Shown here piece by piece: positions 1 through 10,749 of a stretch of DNA of 64,000 nt. The DNA comes from Dendrolimus kikuchii (taxonomy: Eukaryota; Arthropoda; Insecta; Lepidoptera; Lasiocampidae). Under the pieces are notes generated by a model. It worked only from the letters and a program-made list of their open reading frames with translations, was not told where the DNA came from and did not search any database. The translations under genes and the position numbers were made by a program. Where the stretch lies: positions 719,501 through 783,500 of the forward strand of contig CM034390.1 of NCBI GenBank assembly GCA_019925095.2, read 5' to 3'. Numbering within the stretch: position 1 is the stretch's first letter; each line of letters starts with the position of its first letter.

Positions 1-302
1 GAAGACCTCGAGATATAAGGCCCACACTGCACATGCACTTCCTCACAACACCAGCATGTAACAGATACACTCTACGTTAGTATAAGTTTAGTATTAAAAC
101 TAGAATAAATTAATATAATAAGTTATTCGTAAGATACATACACCTCAACACAAAAATCAATAAATTAATGTCACACACAAGAACCAAAATAACTAATAAG
201 CGTGTTAAATTAAAAAAACTAAATCTAGAAATTAAGTTGTAAAAAAGGGTACGGAACTCGAGTCCATAGAGTAGTTAAAAAAAAAAAAAAAACACTAATG
301 TG
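1..302. other. AT-rich flank with a dispersed 90-bp repeat
   Basis: No gene is seen. The stretch at about 186-275, containing GGGTACGGAACTCGAGTCC, is matched in inverted orientation at about 14572-14660, so it is a dispersed repeat. A poly(A) run follows at about 275-291. Confidence 0.5.
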
Positions 303-410
303 CAGCCATCCAGATGGACAAACACCCCACCCAGTTTGTTTGGTCGCCTATTACGACAGGCTGCCCAGCCGCAGGGTATTGTATTCTTGTTTTGTTCCTG
401 CACAGATATA
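303..410 (-). mobile_element. SINE-B copy, 3'-truncated
   Basis: Only the 5' half of SINE-B is present: the GTCGCC...TTACGACAGG block, the TATTGTATTCTT block and the terminal CTGCACAGAT, read on the minus strand. The poly(A) half is missing. Confidence 0.7.
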
Positions 411-417
411 ATCCATA

Positions 418-655
418 CATCTACATACATACATACGTAACTTCACGCCAGTTCCCTCGCGGGGTAGGCACGAACAACAGAGCGCCATTCAGGCTTATTC
501 TTACACACCTCACTTGCTTCTTTGACATGCACGCTCGTCTGTTCGTAAGGCTCCTGACATCACCTTCTGCTAGTACACGATCAATTGGATCATGGAAGAT
601 GTGTCGTGGCCTTCCACGACTTCTGCATCCATCCACTTTTGCATTGTATATCTAT
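418..655 (-). mobile_element. RTE-A non-LTR retrotransposon 3' end
   Basis: The minus strand encodes the C-terminal tail ([20 protein letters not shown]...) of an RTE-like LINE. It ends in a microsatellite that reads (ATGT)n on the element's sense strand. The copy is 5'-truncated and its frame is disturbed. Confidence 0.8.
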
Positions 656-850
656 ACATCTATACACATAAATAAAATTGAAGTGTCTGTTTGTAATGTA
701 AAGAAAAATCCGGGGGATGACTCGGACCAGGAGATTCCGAAAATTCCCGCGGGATTCCTAGCGCAGATTTCAAGTCTAAAAATTTTCTGTCGATCAGCAA
801 AAATTGCATCGAAATCGGTCGTCGTTTTTACGTGAATCCCGAACAAACAG
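655..850 (+). mobile_element. Helitron-like fragment
   Basis: The start (ATAAATAAAATTGAAGTGTC) recurs inverted at about 7190-7235. The later ATCCCGAACAAACAGAC recurs in part near 63920. This is a non-coding dispersed repeat, and assigning it to Helitrons is tentative. Confidence 0.3.
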
Positions 851-940
851 ACATCGTTTATATAGTCTGATCCATTTGAGGTTTTGTTAATAACTTCAAT
901 GTACAGACAGACATAGCATGTTTAGAGTTTTATAATATTA

Positions 941-1170
941 CTAGCTATGCCCACGACGTCGTTCGCGTGGAATTTGCTTTCAAAACCCTCCGATTTCGAA
1001 ACATTCTTCATTGGTGCTCCGCTCCTATTGGTCTTAGCGTGATGATATATAGCCTATAGCCTTCCTCGATAAATGGGCTATCCAACACTGAAAGAATTTT
1101 TCAAATCAGACCTGTATTTCCTGAGTTTAGCGCGTCCAATCAAACAAATTCTTCAGCTTTTACATATTAG
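941..1170 (-). mobile_element. Helitron D (short form)
   Basis: On the minus strand the copy runs from TACTAATATG..AAAGCTGAAGAA to a CTAG end preceded by a GC-rich inverted motif. It is non-autonomous. It abuts Helitron C at 1173 in the same orientation with 2-3 bp between them. Confidence 0.65.
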
Positions 1171-1172
1171 TA

Positions 1173-1372
1173 CTAGATGTCCCGGCACACGTTGTTCTGC
1201 CTTGAAGAAATAAAATTTAGAACCCGATTGCAGCGCCACCTACCGGGTCCAATTGTGAGTCTAAACCATCCTCGAATCCACTTGAACACACACAAAAAAA
1301 ATTATTCAAATCGGTCCAGCTGTTTAGGAGGAGTTCACTGTCAACACACGTACAGAAGAATTATATATATAT
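1173..1372 (-). mobile_element. Helitron C copy
   Basis: The plus strand begins CTAGATGTCCCGGCACACG. On the element's sense strand this is a hairpin followed by a CTAG end. In better copies (28664, 43451) the hairpin is perfect, GGCAGA-6 nt-TCTGCC. A CACCTACCGGGTCCAA block is shared with the other C copies. Confidence 0.65.
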
Positions 1373-1469
1373 TCAAATTCAAATTCAAAAGTTTTTATTC
1401 AAAATAAGTTCCACTGGAGAACACTTTTTGAAGGTCGTATATGTAAGTTAACTTCCTATTCTATGTACA

Positions 1470-1530
1470 CCGCTTCGCAACGTGTTGATGCTGTAAAGGA
1501 GAAGAAGCGGCAAGAAACTGCCCAGCAACA
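1470..1530 (+). other. Two-stem (pseudoknot-topology) module, copy N1
   Basis: Stem a is CCGCTTC (1470-1476) with GAAGCGG (1504-1510). Stem b is TGTT..GCTG (1483-1493, bulged) with CAGCAACA (1523-1530). The arms interleave a1-b1-a2-b2. The same layout occurs in the Penelope element and in repeat K. Confidence 0.5.
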
Positions 1531-1849
1531 CGTCTAGCTAAATATTGTCTTTCTTTGTATTTCATATTCTATTTATATCTCAAATCCTTTTTTATATAAG
1601 TTTTGTACAGAAGCATGTTACAGAATCACTTTTTGAAGAATTAATGGAGTTGTAGCAAACAATGCATACTCAATAAGACCAAGACAATAAAAGGAAAGAA
1701 AAATAATATTATAGTTATAATAATGACAAGACGTGCTAAAATGTTATGCTGCAATATGTCTCCACAAATTCCTTACAAGCATGGCAAGATAAAAAAAAAG
1801 TTATACAAAATTTAGTATAAGAGGTTGGAGCGAGCTGCTATGTAAATGA

Positions 1850-2070
1850 ATTTTTGTCAATAGTGTAGTATCCCCTTTTTAGCAAGATGCTTTTTAATTT
1901 AGTTTTAAATTTAGTGAAAGGCAGATCTAACATTTCACTCGGAATCTTATTGAAGAAGCGTATACCAACCCCCAAGAAAGAGGACAGTACTTTTTGTAAT
2001 CTAAAAGATGGCAATATCAGTCTATTACAATGCCTGGTGTTGAAATTGTGTACATCCTTATACTGCTAAA
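1850..2070 (-). pseudogene. LINE reverse transcriptase C-terminal fragment
   Basis: The minus-strand translation gives HNFNTRHCNR, then FFNKIPSEMLDLPFTKFK and LLKRGYYTID. This is the pattern of the extreme C-terminus of Jockey/CR1-type LINE proteins (aromatic-NKIP, KFK, AYY motif). Only about 70 residues remain and there is no catalytic domain. Confidence 0.7.
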
Positions 2071-2594
2071 GTACCTTAAAAAGTACTTTTGTCTAGACGT
2101 CTTTTGTCTTTTGTATAAACGTTATACAAAATTTAGTATAAGAGGTTGGAGCGAGCTGCTATGTAAATGAATTTATGTCATTTAAGTATTCTTCAATAGT
2201 GTAGTATCCCCTTTTTAGCAAGTATAAATATTATGGATTACTTTTCAAACAAGAATAAATTCACTCCTTGGCTCAATTTACTTTCAATAAAAAGTTACAA
2301 GATTATAATAACAATTACATTGCCAAACTGCAGCGCAGTTTCTCGGCAGCGTTCTCGTGGATTGCATTAAATTACACATTATAACTTCTACTTTATATAC
2401 TGAAGTACATTTTTTTTTTAAATAAATTATAATATAAATTGAAATTTTTGAGTAAACCATTTTTTGTATTATACCTTGCTTTAATTACTACCGTTATCTA
2501 AAGTACATATACGCCAAACCCCTTTAAAATCGTTTAAAACGTCTGCATTGATTCCTTGATAACAGTACCATATCCGCGCACATACACCACCACT

Positions 2595-3188
<594 letters not shown>

Positions 3189-3189
3189 G

Positions 3190-3255
<66 letters not shown>

Positions 3256-3286
3256 AACATACGCGTACATACACACACACACACAC
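3189..3286. repeat. (AT)n and (AC)n microsatellite
   Basis: About 30 AT units are followed by short AC repeats. The array begins exactly at the 5' truncation point of the adjacent RTE-A copy. Confidence 0.95.
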
Positions 3287-3514
3287 ATATATATACACAT
3301 ACAAAACAAGCAATAGTATACACACGCAACGAAACACGGCACCATCATCAAGGACACAATGCTAAATAGTGCTTACGTAATATACATTTTAAACTCTGTT
3401 TGGACATATTTCCGTTAGCATATCTTTGGGTATCTCATTATATATCTTAGGACATACCCATCTCCTGGTCCGTAGCCCGTAATAATTATTTACTTTAGGT
3501 AGTTCATATTTCAT

Positions 3515-3797
3515 TCACGTAGAAAGAATGCATGATGAAAGAATGAATAAACAGATATACAATGCAAAAGTGGATGGATGCAGAAGTCGTAGAAGGCCAC
3601 GACACACTTTCCATGATCAAATTGATCGTGTACTAGCAGAAGGTGATGTTAGGAGCCTTAAAAACGAGCGTGCATGACAAGAGTTATGAATGTCAAAGAG
3701 GCAAGTGAGGTGGGTAAGAATAAGCCTAAATGGCGCTCTGTTGTTCGTGCCTACCCCGCAAAGGAACTGGCGTGAAGTTATGTATGTATGTATGTAG
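3515..3797 (+). mobile_element. RTE-A copy, 5'-truncated
   Basis: The copy starts within the RMHDERM...[14 protein letters not shown] coding segment. It runs to the stop codon and the (ATGT)n tail near 3780-3797. One base is lost in the NRRAC segment, which breaks the frame. Confidence 0.85.
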
Positions 3798-4353
3798 TTC
3801 ATATTTCAGTTTATTAGACACTTGTCGGGTTGGATATTTCCGCGATATGAATTTCTTAAGTTCAGTGTTCTCGTATTGTTCTAAAATGATGTTTAGTTTA
3901 TACTTATACTGTATAGGTAGTATTTTACAAATTTTAAATAATTTTTCGTAATCATTTTTAAAATCTTCCTTTACTTTTCTATCAACTAAATTTTTCAATA
4001 TTCTTACTTGTAAATTTTTTACTTTATTCAAATGAGTCTTGTACTTGTACCTATGATTGTCTGCTCCCTTTTGCTCAACACAATTTGCATAACCGACTAA
4101 AAATCAATGTACAATGAAACCTTTTATATATAGAGGCGCACGAAGCAGGCACTCCCCGCAGACGCTCCCGGTGGCCCAATTTCCCTCCCTCCTTTCAGGT
4201 CTAATTCAACTCTGTCACGTCGTGTTTTTATTTATAATGTGCCATTCTGTTCACTTGATTGGCGGAGTGCTCTTTTATCAAACACAATATGGCGGCATAT
4301 TTACAATATTTTTAAAAGTTGCTGTGATGGAAAATTGTCTGGTTTTTTACTAT
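3798..4353. other. No recognised element
   Basis: AT-rich sequence with only short spurious reading frames. No motif or repeat shared with the rest of the window was found. Confidence 0.4.
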
Positions 4354-4414
4354 TGTTACGTGCGAGCGGGGGTACGCACTTAGGATTGAAAGGAAACACC
4401 AAGTTTGTTAAAGT
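4354..4414 (+). mobile_element. LTR-2 5' fragment
   Basis: TGTTACGTGC...GGATTGAAAGGAAACACC matches the first 50 bp of the solo LTR at 47738. The rest of the LTR is absent, and the fragment is followed directly by SINE-B. Confidence 0.55.
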
Positions 4415-4662
4415 ATCCGTGCAGAACGCAGAAGGAATACAATTTCCTGCGTTGGGCAGCCAGGTAGTAGGGCATTTGCCCGACTGGATGGCTACCACCT
4501 CTGGACTAAAGTATGTCGCTATAACAACCTTGAGTTGTGTTCCGGCATTACTGACCAGGTTTCAGTCTCCCTTAAGAGAGCAGCAGCGCATTTGTAGCAA
4601 CTTTGCTAACCGCTTTCCATTAAGTGGGCCGTCTGCCTGTCTGCTGATCTCCTGAAAAAAAA
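4415..4662 (+). mobile_element. SINE-B copy with internal deletion
   Basis: The long-form 5' end (ATCCGTGCAG) is present. The GTCGTAAGAGGCGAC block and part of the 3' half (CCTTTGGTGTTGCAAATG) are deleted. The copy ends in a poly(A) tail. Confidence 0.8.
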
Positions 4663-4898
4663 GGCATGTTATAAATGTACTAATTACTTCATAGTGTCTT
4701 ATAAATGATATCCGCGACGCCATCAAAACTCACCCTCCCCCAAAGAAATGTCAGCATCAAAATTTAAACACTAATTAATCAAATGGCTAAAAACATTTAA
4801 TTACAGCGACAAAGAATGCATATTACCAAACCGACTATAACACTAGGGGCACACACAGACAAACACACAGACACAACATTTAAGTGCTTATAATACAA
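4663..4898. other. No recognised element
   Basis: AT-rich sequence containing nothing I can assign. Confidence 0.4.
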
Positions 4899-5138
4899 CT
4901 AGCTTCTGCCCGCGACTTCGTACGCGTGGAATAGTAAAAAAAGTAAGTTAAAAAAACCCGCCGATTTTGAAACATTCTTCATTAGTGCCTCGCTCCTATT
5001 GATCTTATTGTGATAATATATAGCCTAAAGCCTTCCTCGATAAATGGGCCATCTAAAACTGAAAGAATTTTTCAAATCAGACCAGTAGTTTCTGAGATTA
5101 GCGCGTTCAAGCAAACACACAAACTCTTCAGCTTTATA
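4899..5138 (-). mobile_element. Helitron D (short form)
   Basis: CTAGCTTCTGCCCGCGACTT marks the 3' end and AACTCTTCAGCTTTATA the 5' end on the minus strand. Its 5' end abuts the 5' end of the D-long copy at 5139, giving a head-to-head pair. Confidence 0.7.
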
Positions 5139-5906
5139 TCTATACTAATATTATAAAGCTGAAGAGTTTGTTTGTTTGTCGCGCTAATCTCAGGAACCGC
5201 TGGTCTGATTTGAAAAATTCTTTCAGTGTTGAATAGTACATTTATCGAGGAAGGCTATAGGCTACATTATATTTTCAAAAAAATTAGGGATCCTTACTAA
5301 AAGTCCAATAATGTATCCCAAGGTGTAAAAAAATTACCCGAAAAAATTCTTACACGGCGTGCGATGCGAAAACTATTGATTATAGAACAAAACAATGTAC
5401 CACAACTTTGCAGAGCATATAATTGTCTACAAAAAATATTGCGTAACCATATGTCTAACTATTGTAGTTATCTCACAATAAGTGTTTTCTGTTATTTTTT
5501 AAATAATTAAAATGCCGTCGCTTCAAAAACTCTTTATTTTGTACTTTGGTATTAATCCTTATCAAAATAAATGACTCCATATTCAAGACGAATTCAATAC
5601 CTTTCTAGAACTTTTTGAATTATTCAATTCGGACGTTTCATTCAAAAGATATCGCGATATTTAAAATGTAAGTTAGTGTTGCAGCCAAATATACTAATAT
5701 TGTTTGATTTAACGCGCTAATCTCAGGAACTACGGGTCTGATTTGAAAAATTCTTTCAATGTTGGATAGCCCATTTATCGAGGAAGGCTATAGGCTCTAT
5801 ATCATCACGCTAAGACCAATAGGAGCGGAGCACCAATGAAGAATGTTTCAAAATCGGAGGGTTTTGAAAGCAAATTCCACGCGGACGACGTCGCGGGCAC
5901 AGCTAG
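5139..5906 (+). mobile_element. Helitron D-long (composite form)
   Basis: The copy begins TCTATACTAATATTATAAAG and ends CACAGCTAG. The module CGCGCTAATCTCAGGAAC...TATCGAGGAAGGCTATAGG occurs twice (about 5190-5270 and 5712-5795). About 440 bp of unrelated sequence lies between, as if one D end had captured foreign DNA plus a second D copy. The same composite recurs at 14748, 27328 (inverted) and 52979 (inverted, truncated). Confidence 0.7.
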
Positions 5907-6428
5907 CATTAGTGTAAGATTGTGTTGAATGCCACGATACAGACCTTGAGTCTAGTGCAGTAACCGCCACCAAAAAAATGTAGCCTTAATTGTAACTATT
6001 ATAATTCAAAATGTGTTATTACTATAAGTTTTAGATATATAAGGCCTAGAAATAATTTTATATAAATAAATGAATTTGAATTTGATTTAACGAAGCGAAG
6101 GTGGAACGCACCTTGAGAGCAAGATTAAAATTGTTGATCTCCTGTCGTTGCCATGGTGATATTTGAGTTGCCATATTTGATAATGATTTGCAACGGTGGC
6201 ATCGATAAAACGCGGCCAGAGCGCCATCTTTTGACTACATTCATCTATCTCTCGGAAACAGCACTTTTTTCTGGATGAAAGGTACCGTATACCCTGACAA
6301 GGTGTATGCAAAATTTCATGATATTCTGTTGCGTAGTTAAGAAGTGAAAACATCAGAAATGAACTCTCATTCGTATTTATAAAATTAGTTGGGATTTTTT
6401 CCACACTACTTATTTTCTTATATAAAAA

Positions 6429-6590
6429 CTAGCTTTGCACGCAACTTCGTCCGCGCGAGATATTTTTCGCAGAACCTTTGAAAAAAGTACTCTAAATTAC
6501 TCCTTGTGACATCAGTTGTCTGCCAGTGAAAGTCCCGTGAAAATCGGTCTAGCCGTTGCAGAGATTAGCCAGAACAACCAGACAGATTTT
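6429..6590 (-). mobile_element. Helitron-like 3' end
   Basis: CTAGCTTTGCACGCAACTTC followed by GTCCGCGCGAG is the usual CTAG plus GC-rich hairpin end. The tail GTGAAAATCGGTCTAGCCGT resembles other Helitron-like repeats here. Upstream 5907-6428 has no recognised gene; a run near 6070 resembles a LINE (AATTTG) tail. Confidence 0.45.
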
Positions 6591-6904
6591 ATCCGTGCAG
6601 GAACGGAGAAAGAATACAATTTCCTGCGGCCGGGCGGCCTGTCGTAAGAGGCGACAAAACAACCCACAGCCAGGTGGTAGGGCATTTGCCCGACTGGATG
6701 GCTACCACCCCTGGTCTAGAGCATGCCGCCATAACAACTTTGAGTTGTGTTCCGGCATTAGTGACCAGGTTCCAGACTCACTTAAGAGAGCAACAGCGCA
6801 TTTGTAGCACCTTTGGTGTTGCAAATGTCCATAGGCGATGGTAACCGCTTTCCATCCAGTGGGCCGTCTGCCTGTCTGCTGAACTCCAGCAATAAAAAAA
6901 AAAA
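6591..6904 (+). mobile_element. SINE-B, full length
   Basis: The copy runs from ATCCGTGCAGGAACGG to GCTGAACTCCAGCAATAAAA, about 314 bp. It carries the GTCGTAAGAGGCGAC block, the CCAGGTGGTAGGGCATTTGC block and the poly(A) tail. It does not code for protein; the short frames through it are accidental. Confidence 0.85.
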
Positions 6905-6971
6905 CAGAAAGACAAAAAATTTAAAAATTGTTTTTTTAATATAAGTACTGTATATACCTTCATATGCATTT

Positions 6972-7158
6972 AGTACATACATACATACATACATAACTTC
7001 ACGCCAGTTCCCTTGCGGGGTAGGCACGAACAACAGAGTGCCATTTAGGCTTATTCTTACACACCTCACTTGCCTCTTTGACATTCATAACTCTTGTCAT
7101 GCAAGCTCGTCTGTTCTTAAGGCTCCTGACATCACCTTCTGCTAGTACACGATCAATG
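6972..7158 (-). mobile_element. RTE-A copy, short
   Basis: The (ATGT)n tail is followed on the minus strand by the last ~55 codons (SLKNRRACMTRVMNVKEAS...). Truncation falls at the IDRVLAEG position. Confidence 0.8.
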
Positions 7159-7523
7159 CATTTAGTAAATAGCTGTTATTTTGATATTGCAAACAGACAC
7201 TTCAATTTTATTTATTTATATGTATAGATTTAATCTGTCGACGCAGCTTAAGAGAAAAAGAGGACGTATTAATATATTTGTGTATGAATCGTATACAAAT
7301 GTGATACAAATCTCTTAAATAAGTGTAAACAAAAGTATGCAAATCCAATACTAGTGAAGCAAAGAGCGTATACTATTTCCCTATTGTCGCGCTTACAGAA
7401 CATGAATTATTCAGCCATATCACTTACCAGAGTTTTGCCTTTCGATCTGTCACAGATTATACTTACTCGGGATACAGTAAGTCAACTATGTTATAGCAAC
7501 TGACTGACAAGAAATCAACATTT
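7159..7523. other. Helitron-like fragment and unassigned sequence
   Basis: About 7165-7235 is the inverted match of the repeat at 640-690. The remainder holds nothing I recognise. Confidence 0.35.
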
Positions 7524-7839
7524 ATCCGTGCAGGAACGGAGAAAGAATACAATTTCCTGCGGCCGGGCGGTCTGTCGTAAGAGGCGACAAAACAACCCAC
7601 AGCCAGGTGGTAGGGCATTTGCCCGACTGGATGGCTACCAACCCTGGTCTAAAGTATGTCTTCATAACAACCTTGAGTTGTGTTCCGGCATTAGAGATCA
7701 GGTTCCAGTCTCCCTTAAGAGAGCAGCAGCGCATTTGTAGCAACTTTGGTGTTGCAAATGTCCATAGGCGATGGTAACCGCTTTCCATCAAGTGGGCCGT
7801 CTGCCTGTCTGCTGATCTTCTGCAATAAATAAAAAAAAA
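7524..7839 (+). mobile_element. SINE-B, full length
   Basis: ATCCGTGCAGGAACGG head, all internal blocks, and the ATCTTCTGCAATAAATAAAA tail. The length matches the copies at 6591 and 35027. Confidence 0.85.
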
Positions 7840-7914
7840 CATAGACTAGTTGACAGATAACTTCACTTCATACATCACTGCGGCTGCCCACTCGCCAGTA
7901 GATGGTGCCTGGAC

Positions 7915-8251
7915 TGTTTAGAAAAACAGCCCATTGTGTATTGTAATCTTTTATGGTAGTCAATAGGCAGGTGTGATTCTAGGAAATTCGGTCCACGCGG
8001 CCGAGCAGACATATTGCATTTGTACAGTATAAAGCAATGCCCCAATTGAGAGATGAGACAGTCAAGCGATAACCACAAGCAAAGAAAGATGTGTGTTCAT
8101 TCGGTAATCTATTTAGTGACGGACTTTGCGCGTGTTATTGAATTGTGCATTACGTTTGGACTGGTTGTGTTCAGTTATATTTCTACCTGTGTTATACGTG
8201 TCTATATAGTTCTAATGAACCCTGTAATAATTTCAACGGCATTTAACATTA
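7915..8251 (+). mobile_element. LTR-1 fragment
   Basis: It matches the central and 3' part of the complete LTR at 60437: CAGCCCATTGTGTATTG, GTATAAAGCAATGCCCC (TATA-like), GTGACGGACTTTGCGC and CAACGGCATTT. Both LTR ends are missing. Confidence 0.75.
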
Positions 8252-8271
8252 TAATAACTATCATATTGTAT

Positions 8272-8525
8272 GAGACGGCCTCTGTGGTTGAGCGGGCTAA
8301 GCCTTTGCTGGCGTACCTCACTGCAACGCAGAGGTTCCGGGTTCGATTCCTGGTATAGTAAATTTCGGAAACGTATTTTCTCCGTTATTTACTATGGTCT
8401 GGGTGTCTGGGATCGGACCCAGAGTAGTCCGTTGTATATTACCCATAACACAAGCGTAACTTGCTTAATTTGGGGATATACAATGTGTATGTTTGTCTGC
8501 CGATTATTATTATTATATTATTATA
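8272..8525 (+). mobile_element. tRNA-derived SINE (family T)
   Basis: A Pol III A-box-like TGGTTGAGCGG and a B-box GGTTCGATTCC are spaced as in a tRNA gene. A non-tRNA body and an (ATT)n tail follow. Related copies lie at 8699, 39754 and 52797. Confidence 0.85.
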
Positions 8526-8698
8526 TTGTATTGTCATTTCACAAAATGCTCGCTCCCAAATAACCTTGTATTTGAGGCTAATTCAAACTTAACTTACTTA
8601 CTGCTCTTTACCATGGCTTGCCTGTTTACGTGTTAACGTGACATAAAATAGACGGTTGAACTGAATAGAATTTTCTGGGAAAATCAGTTGATGTTTCA
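8526..8698. other. Unassigned spacer
   Basis: No recognised feature. Confidence 0.4.
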
Positions 8699-8800
8699 CA
8701 CATTAACTCATTGGTTGAGCGGGCTAGGTCCTAAGGAGTTCACCTCAATACAGCGCAGAGGTTCCGGGCTCGATTCCTGGCATGGCAAAATTCATAAACG
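8699..8800 (+). mobile_element. tRNA-derived SINE (family T), head only
   Basis: TGGTTGAGCGG (A box) and GGGCTCGATTCCTGG (diverged B box) belong to the same head as the copy at 8272. The body is quickly lost after about 8800. Confidence 0.7.
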
Positions 8801-8966
8801 AATTTGAAACGCCCGACAGAAGTGATAAGTGAAACTAATCTAAGTTAAACTATTTAATATTGAAATTGTTTAACTTTAGAAAAGCTTAGGTTATTACTTA
8901 AATTTTATGTATATTAATACGATAATGTCAGGAAAGGTTATTTATTAATAAAATCTTTTATTTAAT

Positions 8967-9193
8967 AAAACTACGTTTTAACGGTTTTAAGCGCGGTAAT
9001 TTTATTTGATTTTGGTTTTTCCGACGTTCCGGCCACTTTTCAGCGGCCGTGATCACGGAAGACAAAGATGTCAAGTGTCAACGAGTATTGTTAAAGTTTT
9101 ATTTAGCCTACCGCCAACTTATTAATTTTAATTATTTAATTTTTAATTTTGTTTATGGTTATTATTTAATCTATGGGAGCCTAATCTAATTTA
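8967..9193 (-). repeat. Penelope pseudo-LTR, left, inverted
   Basis: Inverted copy of the right pseudo-LTR (about 10750-10980), with TAAAACTACGTTTTAACGG as the outer edge. The internal hairpin keeps pairing through a G-U wobble. An inverted terminal copy is a known arrangement for truncated Penelope insertions. Confidence 0.85.
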
Positions 9194-9200
9194 ACTTCAC

Positions 9201-10184
9201 AAAAACAACATCCCCTTGCGCCCTATAGTTAGCCAGCTTGACTCACCAACATACAGACTGGCACAACATCTCGCGAAGACACTCAACAATCTCCGCGGCA
9301 ACACACCCTACCATGTCAAGGATTCCTTCGACTTCATCAGCGCAATTGAAAATTTGACATTGGCTGGGGATGAAGTACTAGTCAGTTTTGATGTCCAGTC
9401 CTTATTTACCAGTTTACTAGTGGAAGACTGCATTGAGATTGTCAAAAGGTAGCTAATAGATAACAACATGCCTGAGGAATATGCAGATCTACTAAAACAT
9501 TGCCTCACATCTGGCTATTTCGTGTGGGACTACGGCTTCTACGACCAAATCAACGGTGTAGCCATGGGCTCACCGGTGTCTCCTGTCGTAGCTGACATTT
9601 TTATGGAAGACTTCGAGCAGAAGGCACTGGATACCGCTCCAGCTAAGCCGAAGATGTATAAAAGGTACGTAGACGATACTTTTGCCGTCCTCCCAAACAA
9701 TAAAGTCTCTGCATTTCTAGATCATCTCAATTCCATTAGCAGTAATATTAAATTTACTATGGAACTAGAGGCAAATAATAAATTAGCTTTTCTGGATGTG
9801 CTCATCCTAAGGAACCCTGACAATACTCTTGGTCATACGGTGTATAGGAAACCTACCCATACAGATAAATACCTTAATGGTTCGTCTCACCACCATCCTA
9901 GTCAGTTAGCTACCGTGGGCAAATCTTTGTTTCAGAGAGCACGGAAAATTTGTGACGAGAACCACATAGCTGGAGAGCTTCAGCATGTCAAGCGAGTTCT
10001 ACAACGCAATCAGCTGAAGACTCCACACCAACGTCACAAAGGCCCCAAACCACCTTCAGTTGAGCGGTGCCCTGCTACCCTACCCTACATCAAGGGGGTC
10101 ACAGACAGAATTGGTCACATCCTCAGGCGAGCTTCAATCAAAACATATTTCAAGCCGCAGAAAAAAAAATTACCCAATTTCTGA
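9201..10184 (+). pseudogene. Penelope-like reverse transcriptase (broken)
   Basis: The translation from about 9201 reads IPLRPIVSQLDSPTYRLAQ, then FDVQSLFTS (RT palm, aspartate A), GVAMGSPVSPVVADIFME (motif B), YVDDTFAVL (catalytic YVDD) and LAFLDVLI. These motifs and their order are those of Penelope-like RTs. A TAG stop at 9450-9452 interrupts the frame between the FDVQSL and GVAMGSP segments. The N-terminal part of a normal RT is absent, because the inverted pseudo-LTR abuts the truncation point. The frame is lost after a run of nine A's near 10160-10168, just before the endonuclease. Confidence 0.9.
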
Positions 10185-10621
10185 GACCTGTGAAATGCAA
10201 TATCCCACTCCAGGATGCAGGGGTTTACAAGCTTGATTGTGAGTGTGGATTGTCATACATTGGGCAAACAAAGAGGAGCATAAAAACACGAGTAAAAGAA
10301 CACATTGCTGACATGAAACACACAAGGTCTACGAAGTCTGCGATCAGTGAACACACGCTAGATAAACCCAACCACTACATCAGATTCGATAACCCACAAA
10401 TCCTCGCGAAAGAGAATCGTTTCATACCTAGAATGATGCGTGAGGCTATTGAAATCAAAAAACACCCAAATTTCAATAGAGAAGATGGTTGGCAAGTACC
10501 ACCTGTTTGGGATCCAATTATCAAAACTATTAAGACCCAAACCCAGCAAAAACCAGCTGCCAGACCTCAAGACACTGTGAGCTCTTTCTGCGTACAACGG
10601 AACACAAACCAACTTGACTGA
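10169..10621 (+). pseudogene. Penelope-like GIY-YIG endonuclease (frameshifted)
   Basis: In the other frame the protein continues as QFLRPVKCNIPLQDAGVYKL, then CECGLSYIGQTKRSIKTRVK with EH, and later NRFIPRMMREAIEIKKHPNF. The Y-IGQT...R..EH pattern is the GIY-YIG nuclease core attached C-terminally to Penelope-type RTs. The simplest reading is one original RT-EN protein split by slippage in the A run. The stop is a TGA at 10619-10621. Confidence 0.9.
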
Positions 10622-10688
10622 TAATTACTTTTATTTTTCCTTCCACCCATTTTAATATTATATAAAATTATTAGAGCTAGGCATGTTT

Positions 10689-10745
10689 GCTGAAGAGTTT
10701 CTTGCGCCGCTTCTTCTCTTCAAGCCATAACATGTTGCGAAGCGG
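10689..10745 (-). other. Two-stem (pseudoknot-topology) module, Penelope copy
   Basis: Plus-strand arms in order: GCTGAAGAG (10689-10697), CCGCTTC (10707-10713), CTCTTCAAGC (10716-10725), GAAGCGG (10739-10745). The first pairs with the third (one bulge) and the second with the fourth. Copies in other Penelope fragments keep it, except at 54433, where a deletion removes it. Confidence 0.5.
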
Positions 10746-10749
10746 TAGT

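Larger units (their letters stand above)
1373..2222 (-). mobile_element. Jockey/CR1-like LINE, 3' region, decayed
   Basis: The minus-strand element ends in (GAATTT)n at about 1373-1390 on the plus map. Its 3' UTR contains the two-stem module at 1470-1530. Upstream lies a C-terminal RT fragment. The final coding/3' junction is partly duplicated: AAGAGGTTGGAGCGAGCTGC occurs at about 1820 and 2143. Confidence 0.65.
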
